Assembly: GCA_016124975.1 (NCBI GenBank)
Contig: WGMP01000022.1
Location: 1 to 64,000 of the forward strand
Origin: Phycisphaera sp.
GTDB taxonomy: Bacteria > Planctomycetota > Phycisphaerae > Phycisphaerales > SM1A02
Length of the DNA: 64,000 nt
Reading direction: 5' to 3'
Positions 33,232 to 42,073 of this stretch are shown here, piece after piece; the first letter of the stretch is position 1; the number at the start of each line of letters is the position of its first letter. The notes beneath the pieces are model-generated. The model had not been told where the DNA came from and searched no databases. It worked only from the letters and a program-made list of their open reading frames with translations. A program made the position numbers and the translations under genes.

Positions 33232-35891
33232 GCGGCGCGCACGCCAACACCCTCGCGCATGAGTGCGCGGAGTTCGAGCGGCTCTCGCTCTCGGATCCGA
33301 CGCGCGCGGTGGCCGAAGGCGATGCGCTCCTTGCGCGCCTCCGCGCGCTCGACGACCCGCAGGGCTTCTCGACCGTGTCGCGGGCGCTGATCATCGCGCT
33401 GCCCCATGTCGGCGCGCCGCAGGAAGCGATCCGACGCGCCGCGGCTGCGAGGCGATTCGCGCGCGGTCGTGCGCCCGCAGAGGCCGCACGCGTCCTGATC
33501 GCAGCCATGCACCCGCGCGCTCGGCTTGGAAACCTGCGTGGTGCCATGCGCGCAGGCGAGCGGGCCGTGCGCGAGCTCGAGGTGCTGGGCGAGCACGCGC
33601 TTGTCGCGCGCGCCGAACTCAATCTCGCGAATGTCGCCAAGGCGCTCGGTCAGCCGCAGCGCGCGGTCGCGATTATGCGCCGCGTCCTCGAGCGGGGCGA
33701 CGCCATCGCGCCGATCCGCGGGCAGGCGCTCAACGCCCTTGGCGAGGCGTGCGTGCAGGCCGCCGACCTGCCTGCGGCGCGCGCGGCGTTCGAAGAGGCC
33801 CTCGCCGTGTTCACGCGCCAGGAACACGCCTTCGCCTGCGCCGTGGTGGCCGGCAACCTCGCGGACACCGCCGCCCGCGCGGGTGAGATCGAAGAGGCGC
33901 TGCGCGGCTTCCGCGATGCCCGCGAGCGCTTCGCAGCGCTCGGGGCGCATGCCGAGGCCTCGCGCAACGCGATCGAGGAGGCGACGCTCCTTGGGTTCAG
34001 CGGGTTCCTCGCCGATGCGCGCGACCGCGCCCGCGACGCAGGCGCCCTTGCCGACCAGCACGGCCTTGCGGCCGAGAGCGCCCGAGCGAGACTCGTCGTG
34101 GGCAGCTCGCTTCTCGCTGCATCCGATCCGCTGGCAGCCGAAGTGCAGCTCGTCGACGCCGAGCGCCGCTTTGTCGCGATGGGCGACGCCGCGTCCGGCG
34201 CGCAGGCACTGACATTGCTCGCGCGCTGCGTGCGCGAGACCGACGCCGCGCGCGCGGCATCATGCGCAGACTCCGCGGTGGCGGCGGCGCGCAAGGCGGC
34301 CGCCCCCATCGAGCTCGCGTCGGCCCTCTCGGTGCGCGCCGCCCTCCGTGCTGCGCCTGCCGACGGCGAGGCTGACGCCTCCGAGGCCGTCGAGATCGCG
34401 GAGTCGCTCGGAATTCCTGCGCTGCGCGCTGAATCGCGCTCTGTGCGCGCGGCGGTCTCCCGACGCAGCGGCGCGACCGAACGCGCCATCGCCGACGCGC
34501 GCATCGCGCTCTCGGAGGTCGAGCGCACGCACCGTTCGCTCGAACTCGCGCGCACGCGCCGAGCGTTCCTCGCGCACCGCTCGGACATCGCCGCCGAGCT
34601 CGCGGCATCGCTCGTCGATGCAGGTTCGCCCGACGCGCTCGAGGAGGCATTCGATGCGCTCGACCGCTGCCGCAGCCTCGCGATCCTCGATGCGATCCTC
34701 CGTCCCACGCAGTCATCCGAGACGCCGCGGATGCAGGCGCTCGACACGCGCGTGCACGAGCTTCTCGCCGGGCTCGATCCGCGCATTTCTCGACCGTCGG
34801 CGGCCGACGCCGCGCGCGTCGACCGCGACGCGCAACGCGCCGAGCTCGATCGCGCACTCGCCGAGCGCCGCGCCGAGCCCAGTCCGCACGCAGCCTCCGG
34901 CCGCGCGCTGTCCGCGCCCTGCGTCGCGCTCCTTGCGCACGACGGACGACTCTCGCTCCTCGCGCGCATGCCCGACGGCTCAACGCGCGCGCGCACGCAC
35001 GAAACCGATCTGGTCGCGCTCGCGGGCCTCGAGTCCGAGTTCTCCTTCGAGGTCGCGCGACGCCTGCAGGGCGCAACGAGCGCGCGTGCCCTGCAGGCGG
35101 GCCGACGCGCGGCTGAAGCGCTGCGTGCGGCGATCCATCCGGCGTTCAGCGACCTGCTCGACGGCTGGTGCGGCACCGTGGTGGTGCTCCAGTCGCCCGC
35201 GATCGCACGCATTCCCGCCGCGATCCTCTGCGACGACTCGCAGGATGCCTGCCTCGCGCCTTCGCTCGAGGTGGCGCGGCTCCTCGACCAGCCCGCACGC
35301 AGCGACGGCGGCCAGAGCGCGCTGGTCGTGGCCGTGCACGATGCGTCGACGCCCGGAATCGCTCGCGAAGGCGAGGAGATCGCACGCAGGCTCGCGACGC
35401 ACATGCCCACCGCGCGTCTCGACGGCGCCGACGCGACCCGCGCGCGCTTCGTCGACGCGCTCTCGCGCGCCTCGGTCGCTCATGTGGCGTGTCACGGCGT
35501 CTTCCCGCCCGATGCGCCCAACCTCGCGGGACTCGTGATCGCCGACGGCTGGTTCACGGCGCGCGACGCGCACGCGCTCGCGACGGCGCCCGAGGAGGTC
35601 GTGCTCAGCGGCTGCGTGACCGCTGCATCCGCCCGCCAGGACGGCGAGGAGTGGATGGGCCTCGTGCGCGGCTTCGCCGCCGCGGGAACGCGGCGCATGG
35701 CGGCGAGCCTGTGGCCCGTCGACGACGCCGCCACTGCATCGTTCATGGAACGCCTCTACTCGCATGGCCCGGCGCCGTGTCGGGCCCTCTCGGGGCTCGC
35801 GCGCGAGCTTCGCGCCGAGGGCGAGCATCCTGCCGTCTGGGGTGCCTTCTGCACCATCGGCGGCGCATCCACCCATTTCGTTCACAGCTAG
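33228..35891 (+). CDS. TPR-CHAT caspase-like protease
   Basis: The 887-residue protein has an N-terminal array of TPR-like helical repeats (about residues 5-520: ARAELNLANVAKALGQPQRAVAIM, QALNALGEACVQAADLPAARAAF) followed by a CHAT domain. The caspase-type dyad is visible as HVACHG with His756 and VVLSGCVTA with Cys796, 40 residues apart, and the end LRAEGEHPAVWGAFCTIGG is a typical CHAT closing motif. CHAT proteases cleave specific substrate proteins and are often switched on by partners that bind the TPRs. The start ATG overlaps the previous gene's stop. No signal peptide, so it acts in the cytoplasm. The Ala/Arg richness of the TPR part is simply high GC. Confidence 0.93.
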   Translation: MSGAHANTLAHECAEFERLSLSDPTRAVAEGDALLARLRALDDPQGFSTVSRALIIALPHVGAPQEAIRRAAAARRFARGRAPAEAARVLIAAMHPRARLGNLRGAMRAGERAVRELEVLGEHALVARAELNLANVAKALGQPQRAVAIMRRVLERGDAIAPIRGQALNALGEACVQAADLPAARAAFEEALAVFTRQEHAFACAVVAGNLADTAARAGEIEEALRGFRDARERFAALGAHAEASRNAIEEATLLGFSGFLADARDRARDAGALADQHGLAAESARARLVVGSSLLAASDPLAAEVQLVDAERRFVAMGDAASGAQALTLLARCVRETDAARAASCADSAVAAARKAAAPIELASALSVRAALRAAPADGEADASEAVEIAESLGIPALRAESRSVRAAVSRRSGATERAIADARIALSEVERTHRSLELARTRRAFLAHRSDIAAELAASLVDAGSPDALEEAFDALDRCRSLAILDAILRPTQSSETPRMQALDTRVHELLAGLDPRISRPSAADAARVDRDAQRAELDRALAERRAEPSPHAASGRALSAPCVALLAHDGRLSLLARMPDGSTRARTHETDLVALAGLESEFSFEVARRLQGATSARALQAGRRAAEALRAAIHPAFSDLLDGWCGTVVVLQSPAIARIPAAILCDDSQDACLAPSLEVARLLDQPARSDGGQSALVVAVHDASTPGIAREGEEIARRLATHMPTARLDGADATRARFVDALSRASVAHVACHGVFPPDAPNLAGLVIADGWFTARDAHALATAPEEVVLSGCVTAASARQDGEEWMGLVRGFAAAGTRRMAASLWPVDDAATASFMERLYSHGPAPCRALSGLARELRAEGEHPAVWGAFCTIGGASTHFVHS

Positions 35892-35918
35892 TCAGTTCAT
35901 CAAACAGGAGATCAAGAC

Positions 35919-37559
35919 ATGCCGACCCTGCAACGACTCATTCTCGTAATCCTCGCCCTTCTGCTTTCAGTTGCTCCAAGCGCCCGCGCCCAGCATGACG
36001 ATGCGACGGGTGGTGGCGAGAACGGCGAAAGCAGTGGAAGCGGCGATGACCGCGAGAACGGCGACGACGGCGAGAATGGCGACGACGGCGAGAATGAAGA
36101 AGGCGATGGGCCCGGACAAGTCCTGATTCGCGGCGACGACTGGCAGCAGGAGACCGCGCGCCGCTGGCTGAGCGACCGTGGCTACTCCATCACCCCCGTC
36201 AGCGAGTATCCGGTCTTCTCCATCTGGCTCTACGACTTCGACGCAGGCGTCCTCGGCGACGAAGACGCCGCCAACGTTCGACAGATTCTCGAGGACTTGG
36301 TGTCCCTGCAGCTCATCGAGGACGGCGAGTTCAACCTGCCGATGAGCGTCGAGCTCGGCGTCGGGCAGACCGGAAGCCTCTGGGTCTCTGGAATGAGCGC
36401 GGGTCGGTTTGACAGCCAGTACGGCTTCACCGCGATCAACCAGGCAGCGACGAGCGCCCACGCGAGCGGCGCTGGCGTGATCGTCGCCATCATCGACTCG
36501 GGGCTCATCCCCGGAGCGGGTCTCTCGCGCACCTACTCGATGAATCGCAGCTACGACTTCGTGAACCACACAGGACTCGTTCCAGGGATTCCGAGCTCGG
36601 ATACGGGCGACGGGATCAATGGAAACGGCATCAATGGCGCAGACGAAGGCGTGGGCCACGGAACCTTCGTTGCCTCGCTCATCGGGCGTGTCGCGCCCCT
36701 TGCGAAGCACCTCCACATGAAGGTCCTCGACGACGAGGGGACCTGCAAGCTCTCCTCCGTGGTGGCAGCGCTGCAGGCCTGCATGAACGAGAACGTCCAT
36801 GTCGTGAACCTCAGCCTTGTGCCGAGTACCCGCACCAGATTCCTCAAGTTCCCAATCAACACCGTGCGCATGAATGGATCGATCGTGATCGCGAGCGCAG
36901 GCAACACGGCAAATCCAATCAACCCGTTTACCGAGAGCGAACCGGACCTCATCCAGGTCGGCGCGGTCGACTCCGTGAACGCGGTGTGGACGAACAGCCC
37001 CACCAACGCCGCTTGGGTCGACGTCATGGCGCCAGGCGTCTCGAACCTCTCGACTGCATCGGGCTCAGCGAACTCGGTGCTGCCGGGCCAGTGGGTCATC
37101 GGAGAGTACGGAAGCGTGAACGGCGTCACGGCCTACGCCGCCGCCTCGGGCACCAGCTTCTCCGCCGCGTTCGTCACGGGCGCAGCCGCCGCGTTCCGCT
37201 CGGCCAACCCCGACTGGCCCAACGCGTCGATGCCGGCCGCCAACATCGCCGATGAGTTCAGGGTGCGAATGCAAGAAGCCGACGACTCCGCGAACACCAT
37301 CAAGCGACTCCGAGCGTACGCGATCGTCGAGCAGGACCCCGCCGTGCCGAGCTGCGAAGGCGACATCGTCCCCTTCGGCCTGAATGGACAAGTCAGCTGC
37401 TGCCGCACCCCTGCCGACGACTTCGTGTACTACTCCCAACTGGATCTTCACCTCTCGCCGAGCCACGACCTCCGTCGGATTCTGCGGGCTGATCTCGACA
37501 GAGACAGAGATGTGGACCAGGCTGACTTGGCTCGGCTGATCACCAATCCCTGCAACTGA
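35919..37559 (+). CDS. Secreted subtilisin-like serine protease 1
   Basis: The 546-residue S8 protease has a signal peptide ending PSARAQ, an acidic Gly/Asp/Asn/Glu-rich spacer (about 28-65), a prodomain-like region ending in the motif GVGQTGSLWVSG, and the catalytic domain with Asp193 (AIIDSGLIPG), His247 (GVGHGTFVASLIG) and Ser413 (ASGTSFSAAFVTGAA). After it comes a Cys-rich piece and a single degenerate dockerin-like loop, DLDRDRDVDQADLARLI. All catalytic residues are present, so it should be active after export. GGAG precedes the ATG. It follows the CHAT gene by 27 nt on the same strand, suggesting one operon. The protease may be the exported output of a CHAT-controlled pathway; that is inference. 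Confidence 0.95.
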   Translation: MPTLQRLILVILALLLSVAPSARAQHDDATGGGENGESSGSGDDRENGDDGENGDDGENEEGDGPGQVLIRGDDWQQETARRWLSDRGYSITPVSEYPVFSIWLYDFDAGVLGDEDAANVRQILEDLVSLQLIEDGEFNLPMSVELGVGQTGSLWVSGMSAGRFDSQYGFTAINQAATSAHASGAGVIVAIIDSGLIPGAGLSRTYSMNRSYDFVNHTGLVPGIPSSDTGDGINGNGINGADEGVGHGTFVASLIGRVAPLAKHLHMKVLDDEGTCKLSSVVAALQACMNENVHVVNLSLVPSTRTRFLKFPINTVRMNGSIVIASAGNTANPINPFTESEPDLIQVGAVDSVNAVWTNSPTNAAWVDVMAPGVSNLSTASGSANSVLPGQWVIGEYGSVNGVTAYAAASGTSFSAAFVTGAAAAFRSANPDWPNASMPAANIADEFRVRMQEADDSANTIKRLRAYAIVEQDPAVPSCEGDIVPFGLNGQVSCCRTPADDFVYYSQLDLHLSPSHDLRRILRADLDRDRDVDQADLARLITNPCN

Positions 37560-37574
37560 CCCATCGACCTTCGC

Positions 37575-37626
37575 AAAGCCGGCACGCGTGCGCCTTCAGG
37601 CGAACGCGTGCCGGCTTTCGCGTTTT
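37575..37626 (+). terminator. Rho-independent terminator after subtilase 1
   Basis: AAAGCCGGCACGCGT / ACGCGTGCCGGCTTT forms a perfect 15-bp stem around a 14-nt loop, followed by CGCGTTTT. This should end the sigma-CHAT-subtilase 1 transcript, so subtilase 2 probably has its own promoter or depends on readthrough. Confidence 0.85.
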
Positions 37627-37875
37627 GACGCGCGTCTCGAGCCGTTTCTGGGCGAACTTCTCGCGCCACGGCCGACCAGTCGCGCCCGTAGGCCGAGAAC
37701 GCGCGCCACCCAACGCCACGACCGCGAACCAACCTGCCCGAAGTTCCGAGATCGGTTTGGATTTCCTTGCAGTCATGCGCTTCGAAGGACAAAGTCCTTG
37801 GTGGTCGGGGGACGGCGCCACGCCTCAGCCCTGCGGAAGACCTCGTCGGAGACTACGGGCGGCAGACGCACGCGC

Positions 37876-39435
37876 ATGCACGGCTTCCTGCGGCACATCC
37901 TCGTCCTCATCGCAGCGCTTGTGCTCGCGGCCCAGCCCGCGCACGCGCGCGGCGACGGCGCGCCGCAGCAGGTGCTGATCGAAGGTCCCGCCACGGAACG
38001 CGAGAACATCGCCGAGCAGCTCGGTCTGCTCGGCTACCCCCTCGTGCTGGTCACGGAGTACCCCAGCTTCTCGACCGCGCTCTACCAGTTCGAGCCGCAG
38101 CTCTCGAAGGACGAGTATGCGTTCGCACTCGAGCTTCTCGACGCGCTCGTCGGCGATGACAAGAGTCTCGCCACCGCCGTCAACGGCGAGGTCAGCATCG
38201 AGCGCGGCGGTGGCCAGACGGGGAGCCTTTGGGTGAGCGGCCTGTCTAGGTCGCAGTTCGAGAATCAGTACGGGCTCGGCCTGACTAACAGCGATTTCGC
38301 CGCGGACCACGCGACGGGCCAGGGCGTCAAGATCGCCCTCATCGACTCGGGGCTTGTGCCGGGCGCACCGCACTCGTCGGCCTTCGCGCTCGCCTACGGC
38401 TACGACCTCGTGAACGGAGCGGGCGAGAAAGGTGCGGTTCCGGCCGACGAGGGGGATGGCCAGGACCAGAACCAGGTCAACGATGCAGACGAGGGCGTCG
38501 GCCACGGCACCTTCATCGCATCGATCATTGCGCGCGTCGCACCGGGCGCGCGGCACCTGCACATCAAGGTGCTCGACGACGAAGGCGAGTGCGAGCTCTC
38601 CGACATCTTCGCAGCGCTCGAGATCTGCATCGCGGAGAATGTCCATGTCGTCAACCTCAGCATCGCCCCCGTCGGACCGACCAGCATCCTGAAGAGCGCG
38701 TTCACGGCGTGCAGGCAAAACGGGACCATCATCATCGCGGCGGGCGGAAACTCGACCACGAACGAGAACCCATTCACGGGCGCCGACGCCGATCTCATCC
38801 AGGTCGGGGCGTCGACGCACGCCGACGCCCTGTGGAACGAGAGCGCGACGGGGCCATGGGTCGACATCCTCGCGCCAGGGGCGACGATGTACAGCCCGAA
38901 AGGCCTGCCGATCGCGGGTCAGTCGGTGGTCGGCGTCATCGGCATGAACCCCGACGGAACACCGAACTTCGTCGCAGCGTCTGGCACCAGCTTCGCGGCG
39001 GCGTTCGTGACGGGAGCGGCCGCGTGCTACCGCGCCGCCAATCCAGGCTGGCCCGACGACGCGCCGTTCACTCCAGGTGAAGTCGCGCCTGGCGAGATCG
39101 CGACCCGATTCCTTGATGCGATGAACGCAAGCGGCGCAAGCATCAATGGCACCGCGCTCAAGCGCGTCGACGCGGGGTCGCTCGTCGCGGGCTTCGCCGC
39201 CGTCCCGCGCTGCCCCGGCGACATCGCACGCGCCTCGTCGGGCGAAGGCTCGCAGTACCGCATCGACGGCGTCGATCTCGCCGCGCTCCTCATCCGCTTC
39301 GGCGAGACACTGACCGACCCGCGTCGGATCGACCGCGCGAACCTCGAGACAAGCACCCCCGAGCGAATCGACGCAAACGACCTCGCCGCACTGCTCGCGC
39401 GGTGGGGAATAGTTCCACCCGTTCCGTGCCCGTGA
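37876..39435 (+). CDS. Secreted subtilisin-like serine protease 2
   Basis: A 519-residue paralogue of the protease just upstream: signal peptide ending AHARG, a prodomain-like region with the same GGGQTGSLWVSG motif, and a catalytic triad at Asp157 (ALIDSGLVPG), His210 (GVGHGTFIASIIA) and Ser372 (ASGTSFAAAFVTGAA). It lacks the acidic spacer and ends in two partial dockerin-like loops (IDGVDLAALLIRFG, IDANDLAALLARWG). The frame is open upstream to 37588, but the ATG at 37876 gives a normal signal peptide. The similar organisation and order of motifs indicate tandem gene duplication. It lies after a terminator, so its regulation may differ from subtilase 1. Confidence 0.93.
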   Translation: MHGFLRHILVLIAALVLAAQPAHARGDGAPQQVLIEGPATERENIAEQLGLLGYPLVLVTEYPSFSTALYQFEPQLSKDEYAFALELLDALVGDDKSLATAVNGEVSIERGGGQTGSLWVSGLSRSQFENQYGLGLTNSDFAADHATGQGVKIALIDSGLVPGAPHSSAFALAYGYDLVNGAGEKGAVPADEGDGQDQNQVNDADEGVGHGTFIASIIARVAPGARHLHIKVLDDEGECELSDIFAALEICIAENVHVVNLSIAPVGPTSILKSAFTACRQNGTIIIAAGGNSTTNENPFTGADADLIQVGASTHADALWNESATGPWVDILAPGATMYSPKGLPIAGQSVVGVIGMNPDGTPNFVAASGTSFAAAFVTGAAACYRAANPGWPDDAPFTPGEVAPGEIATRFLDAMNASGASINGTALKRVDAGSLVAGFAAVPRCPGDIARASSGEGSQYRIDGVDLAALLIRFGETLTDPRRIDRANLETSTPERIDANDLAALLARWGIVPPVPCP

Positions 39436-39769
39436 GGCACCGCATTCCGCGCGACACGGACTCGGCGGCGATCGACTTGGATGAAGCTCCGCTCTCCGCC
39501 GAGCCTCGCATCAAGCTGCCCGTCGATATCCACGATGCGATGCCCGTCAGCGCAGCGCGCCGCAGAGACGACCGCTGCGCCGAAGGTCTCGGTGGTTGCG
39601 AGGTCGAGGACCTCAGGCATGAACCGATGGAGCAGAGCCTGAACGACGAAGGCACCACGCCGGCGTCGGCGCGCGGCGTCGGCGCGCGGCGAGGCGTGGC
39701 GTGGCGTGGCGTACGGGCCAGTTTCACGCGCTCTCTTTCCTGCAGCGCGCGACCACCGTCCGTCGCGGT
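39436..39769. other. Convergent spacer with a GC-rich microsatellite
   Basis: No gene is visible between the ends of subtilase 2 and the hydrolase gene. At about 39662-39713 there is a low-complexity array of GCGTCGGCGC and then GCGTG units. No clear terminator hairpin was found. Confidence 0.5.
39662..39713. repeat. GC-rich tandem repeat
   Basis: Two copies of CGGCGTCGGCGCG are followed by four GGCGT units in intergenic DNA. Probably slippage-prone, no function visible. Confidence 0.7.
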
Positions 39770-41776
39770 TCACTCGGCCTTCGGTGCAAGAGCGGCGGCC
39801 ATCGCCTCCGCGCCGCCGACGACGGGGAGCTCGAGCGAGGTTCCCGCGAGGTCGACGGTGAGCGTCGTGCCCGCCTCGGGCCACAGCGTGAAGTCGCGGT
39901 CGCTGCTGAAGATCATGAGCGCGAGCTGTTCGCCTGCGGGAATGATCTGGTCGTCAGGCTCGAGCTCGAAGGAGAGGTCGTAGAAGCGACCCGGCTCGAG
40001 CGGCTCCTGCCTTTCGATCGACGCGTGGTTGCGGGGGTCGGCCCAGCCGCGCGTGAGGAGGTCGCCGTTGATGTCGCGGCCGCCCTTCCACGGAAGCGAG
40101 ACGATCCACACGGAGAGGTTCGCGGCGGGCCTGTCGCTCGCGATGCGGATCGAGAGCTTCGGCGTGCCTGAAACATGGAGCGGCGCCGTGAACGCGGGCA
40201 GCGCGTAGAGGAGTCGATGCGGCGACTCCGCGAGCTTTGCAAGCGCGGCGCCCGACTTCTCGACATCGTCGATGAGCGTCTCGCGCACGGGGTCCGCGGA
40301 GGGCGAGGGGGTGGAGGGCGAGGGGGTGGAGGGCGAGGGTGTGGAGGGCGAGGGTGTGGAGGGCGAGGGTGTGGAGGGCGTTGCGGGCGTGCCGTCCGTC
40401 GCCGCCGCGACCGCTCCCACGACCTCAAGCGAACCGATCGCGTTTCCGCCCGCGCGCGGCACGAGCCGCACAGGCTTCGCGTCGGGGTTCGGCCAGTCGG
40501 CGTAGGCCGTCGGCGCGGAACGCCTCGCGCCCTCGCGCACGACCGACGCGCGCGGCCCGTCGGCAGCGCCATTCTCGACGCCGTAGAGCCAGTGCGAGAA
40601 CCAGCGGTTCATCTCCTCGAACGGCGGGTCGCCGCCGTGCCCGCCCTGATGGAGGTAGAGCTTCGTCGGGACGCCCCGCTTCTTGAGCTCGAGATAGACA
40701 TGCGTGCTGTGCGACGGCATCACGTTCCAGTCGTTGAGGCCGTGCGCAAGCAGCGTCGGAGCCTTGACAGTGTCAAGCTGCAGCCAATAGTCGCGCGCGG
40801 CCCAGAAGTCGTTCCAGTCGCCCGTGCGCCGATCGATGCCCGCGAGAAGCTCGCCGCGCAGGATCTTCTCGTCGCTCCACGCGCGGCGCGCGGGGTCGCC
40901 GCTCTGGATGAACTGGTAGAGGACATCGATGTCCTCGCCCATGTAGCCGCCGGGATGTCGCACGAGTCCGTTCGAGCGGTAGTAGCGGTAGTACGAGGTG
41001 TTCGGCGCGACGGGAATGATCGCGGCGAGCCCGTCGACGCCCGTGGTCGCGGCCGCGAGGCAAAGCGTCCCGTTGTAGGAGGTGCCGATCATGCCGACTT
41101 TGCCCGTCGACCAGTGCGCCTTCACCTCTTCGTCGCCGTCGAGCGTGGTGAAGCCACGCGCGCGGCCGTTGAGCCAGTCGATGACGGCCTTCGGCGCGAG
41201 CGACTCGTTCGCGCCGCCGCAGGTCGGGACGCCTTGCGAGAGCCCCGTCCCAGGCGACTCCGAGTGGACGACCGCGAACCCGCGTGGCACCCACTCCGCG
41301 ACGAGGCTGTCGCTGATCCGCTTGCGCCGCGGGTTGAAGGCGATCGGCGGCGGATTCTCGCGCGGCGACGGCTCTCCGTCGAGTTCCTGCCGCGGATTCC
41401 AGAAGTACGACCTCGAGTCGGCGGCGATGCCCGCGAAGTACGGGCTCGTCTCGTAGATGACGGCGAGCTTGAGGCCCTCCTCTGTCTGCGAAGGTCGCGT
41501 GACGCCGACATGCATGCGATCGCGCTTGCCGTCGCCATCGGAGTCGAACTCCGTCTCGACGAAGAGCGTCTCGCGGATCCACTTGCGTGCGTCGCCGAAG
41601 GCCTCGACGACCTGCGCCTGCCCGTCGGCGAAGACAGGCCCGTCGGTGGCGGGCACCGCGATGGCCGTGCGCGACAGCGCGAGGGCGGCCGCGCATGCGA
41701 CCGCAAGCGCCGAGAGGAGCCGCGCGTGGAGGTGCGTACGGAACTTGCTGCAGTGGCGTCGCTCGTTGATCTGCAC
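39770..41776 (-). CDS. Exported CocE/NonD-family acyl hydrolase (X-Pro dipeptidyl-peptidase S15 fold)
   Basis: The product is about 668 residues from a GTG at 41776, which has an AAGGA box 8 nt upstream and directly precedes a signal peptide (ARLLSALAVACAAALALSRTAIA); the frame open to 42004 would add an Arg-rich leader. The S15/CocE fold is clear: KVGMIGTSYNGTLCLAA (nucleophile Ser), LLAHGLNDWNV (acid) and LHQGGHGGDP (His), followed by a jelly-roll domain ending LTVDLAGTSLELPVV. Family members hydrolyse acyl or peptide bonds. Residues around 470-500 are a TPSPS tandem repeat encoded by a 15-bp DNA repeat, lying between the alpha/beta and jelly-roll domains, so it may be a flexible linker of variable length. 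Confidence 0.9.
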   Translation of the reverse strand: MQINERRHCSKFRTHLHARLLSALAVACAAALALSRTAIAVPATDGPVFADGQAQVVEAFGDARKWIRETLFVETEFDSDGDGKRDRMHVGVTRPSQTEEGLKLAVIYETSPYFAGIAADSRSYFWNPRQELDGEPSPRENPPPIAFNPRRKRISDSLVAEWVPRGFAVVHSESPGTGLSQGVPTCGGANESLAPKAVIDWLNGRARGFTTLDGDEEVKAHWSTGKVGMIGTSYNGTLCLAAATTGVDGLAAIIPVAPNTSYYRYYRSNGLVRHPGGYMGEDIDVLYQFIQSGDPARRAWSDEKILRGELLAGIDRRTGDWNDFWAARDYWLQLDTVKAPTLLAHGLNDWNVMPSHSTHVYLELKKRGVPTKLYLHQGGHGGDPPFEEMNRWFSHWLYGVENGAADGPRASVVREGARRSAPTAYADWPNPDAKPVRLVPRAGGNAIGSLEVVGAVAAATDGTPATPSTPSPSTPSPSTPSPSTPSPSTPSPSADPVRETLIDDVEKSGAALAKLAESPHRLLYALPAFTAPLHVSGTPKLSIRIASDRPAANLSVWIVSLPWKGGRDINGDLLTRGWADPRNHASIERQEPLEPGRFYDLSFELEPDDQIIPAGEQLALMIFSSDRDFTLWPEAGTTLTVDLAGTSLELPVVGGAEAMAAALAPKAE
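40296..40382. repeat. 15-bp tandem repeat inside the CocE-like gene
   Basis: Just under six copies of GTGGAGGGCGAGGGG and close variants. On the coding strand each unit gives five residues of a Pro/Ser/Thr pattern, so unit changes keep the reading frame. Confidence 0.92.
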
Positions 41777-42073
41777 TGGGTTTTCCTTCCGCGGCGCACG
41801 CAAGAGGGCGCGCGTTCCCCGCGAGCAGGCATCGTACGGGGCGAGGCGCGGGCGCGTCGCGCCTTGCGCGGCGAGCGCGCACCGCCGACGCCTGAGGCGG
41901 CATCCGCACTCACCGACCTCTGTCGGAGCCAAGGGTCTGCGTGGCCTCGGAGCGCGGCACGAGCGGACGAAGCGGCGGGATCTCCGATCGCGCCGCGCCG
42001 CCATAGGCCCTGAGCGCGTCGCGCAGCCACGCCGCTCGGATGAATGGGCGGCGCTCCATTAGAGTGGCGCTCG

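Noticed and set aside
33228-39435. Type III-E CRISPR (Craspase-like) system because of TPR-CHAT
   Set aside because: No gRAMP/Cas7-like protein, no repeats and no adaptation genes nearby; the CHAT protein sits with a sigma factor and subtilases instead.
40175-42013. 612-residue forward frame
   Set aside because: Antisense to the CocE-like hydrolase; the Gly repeats come from the 15-bp tandem repeat.
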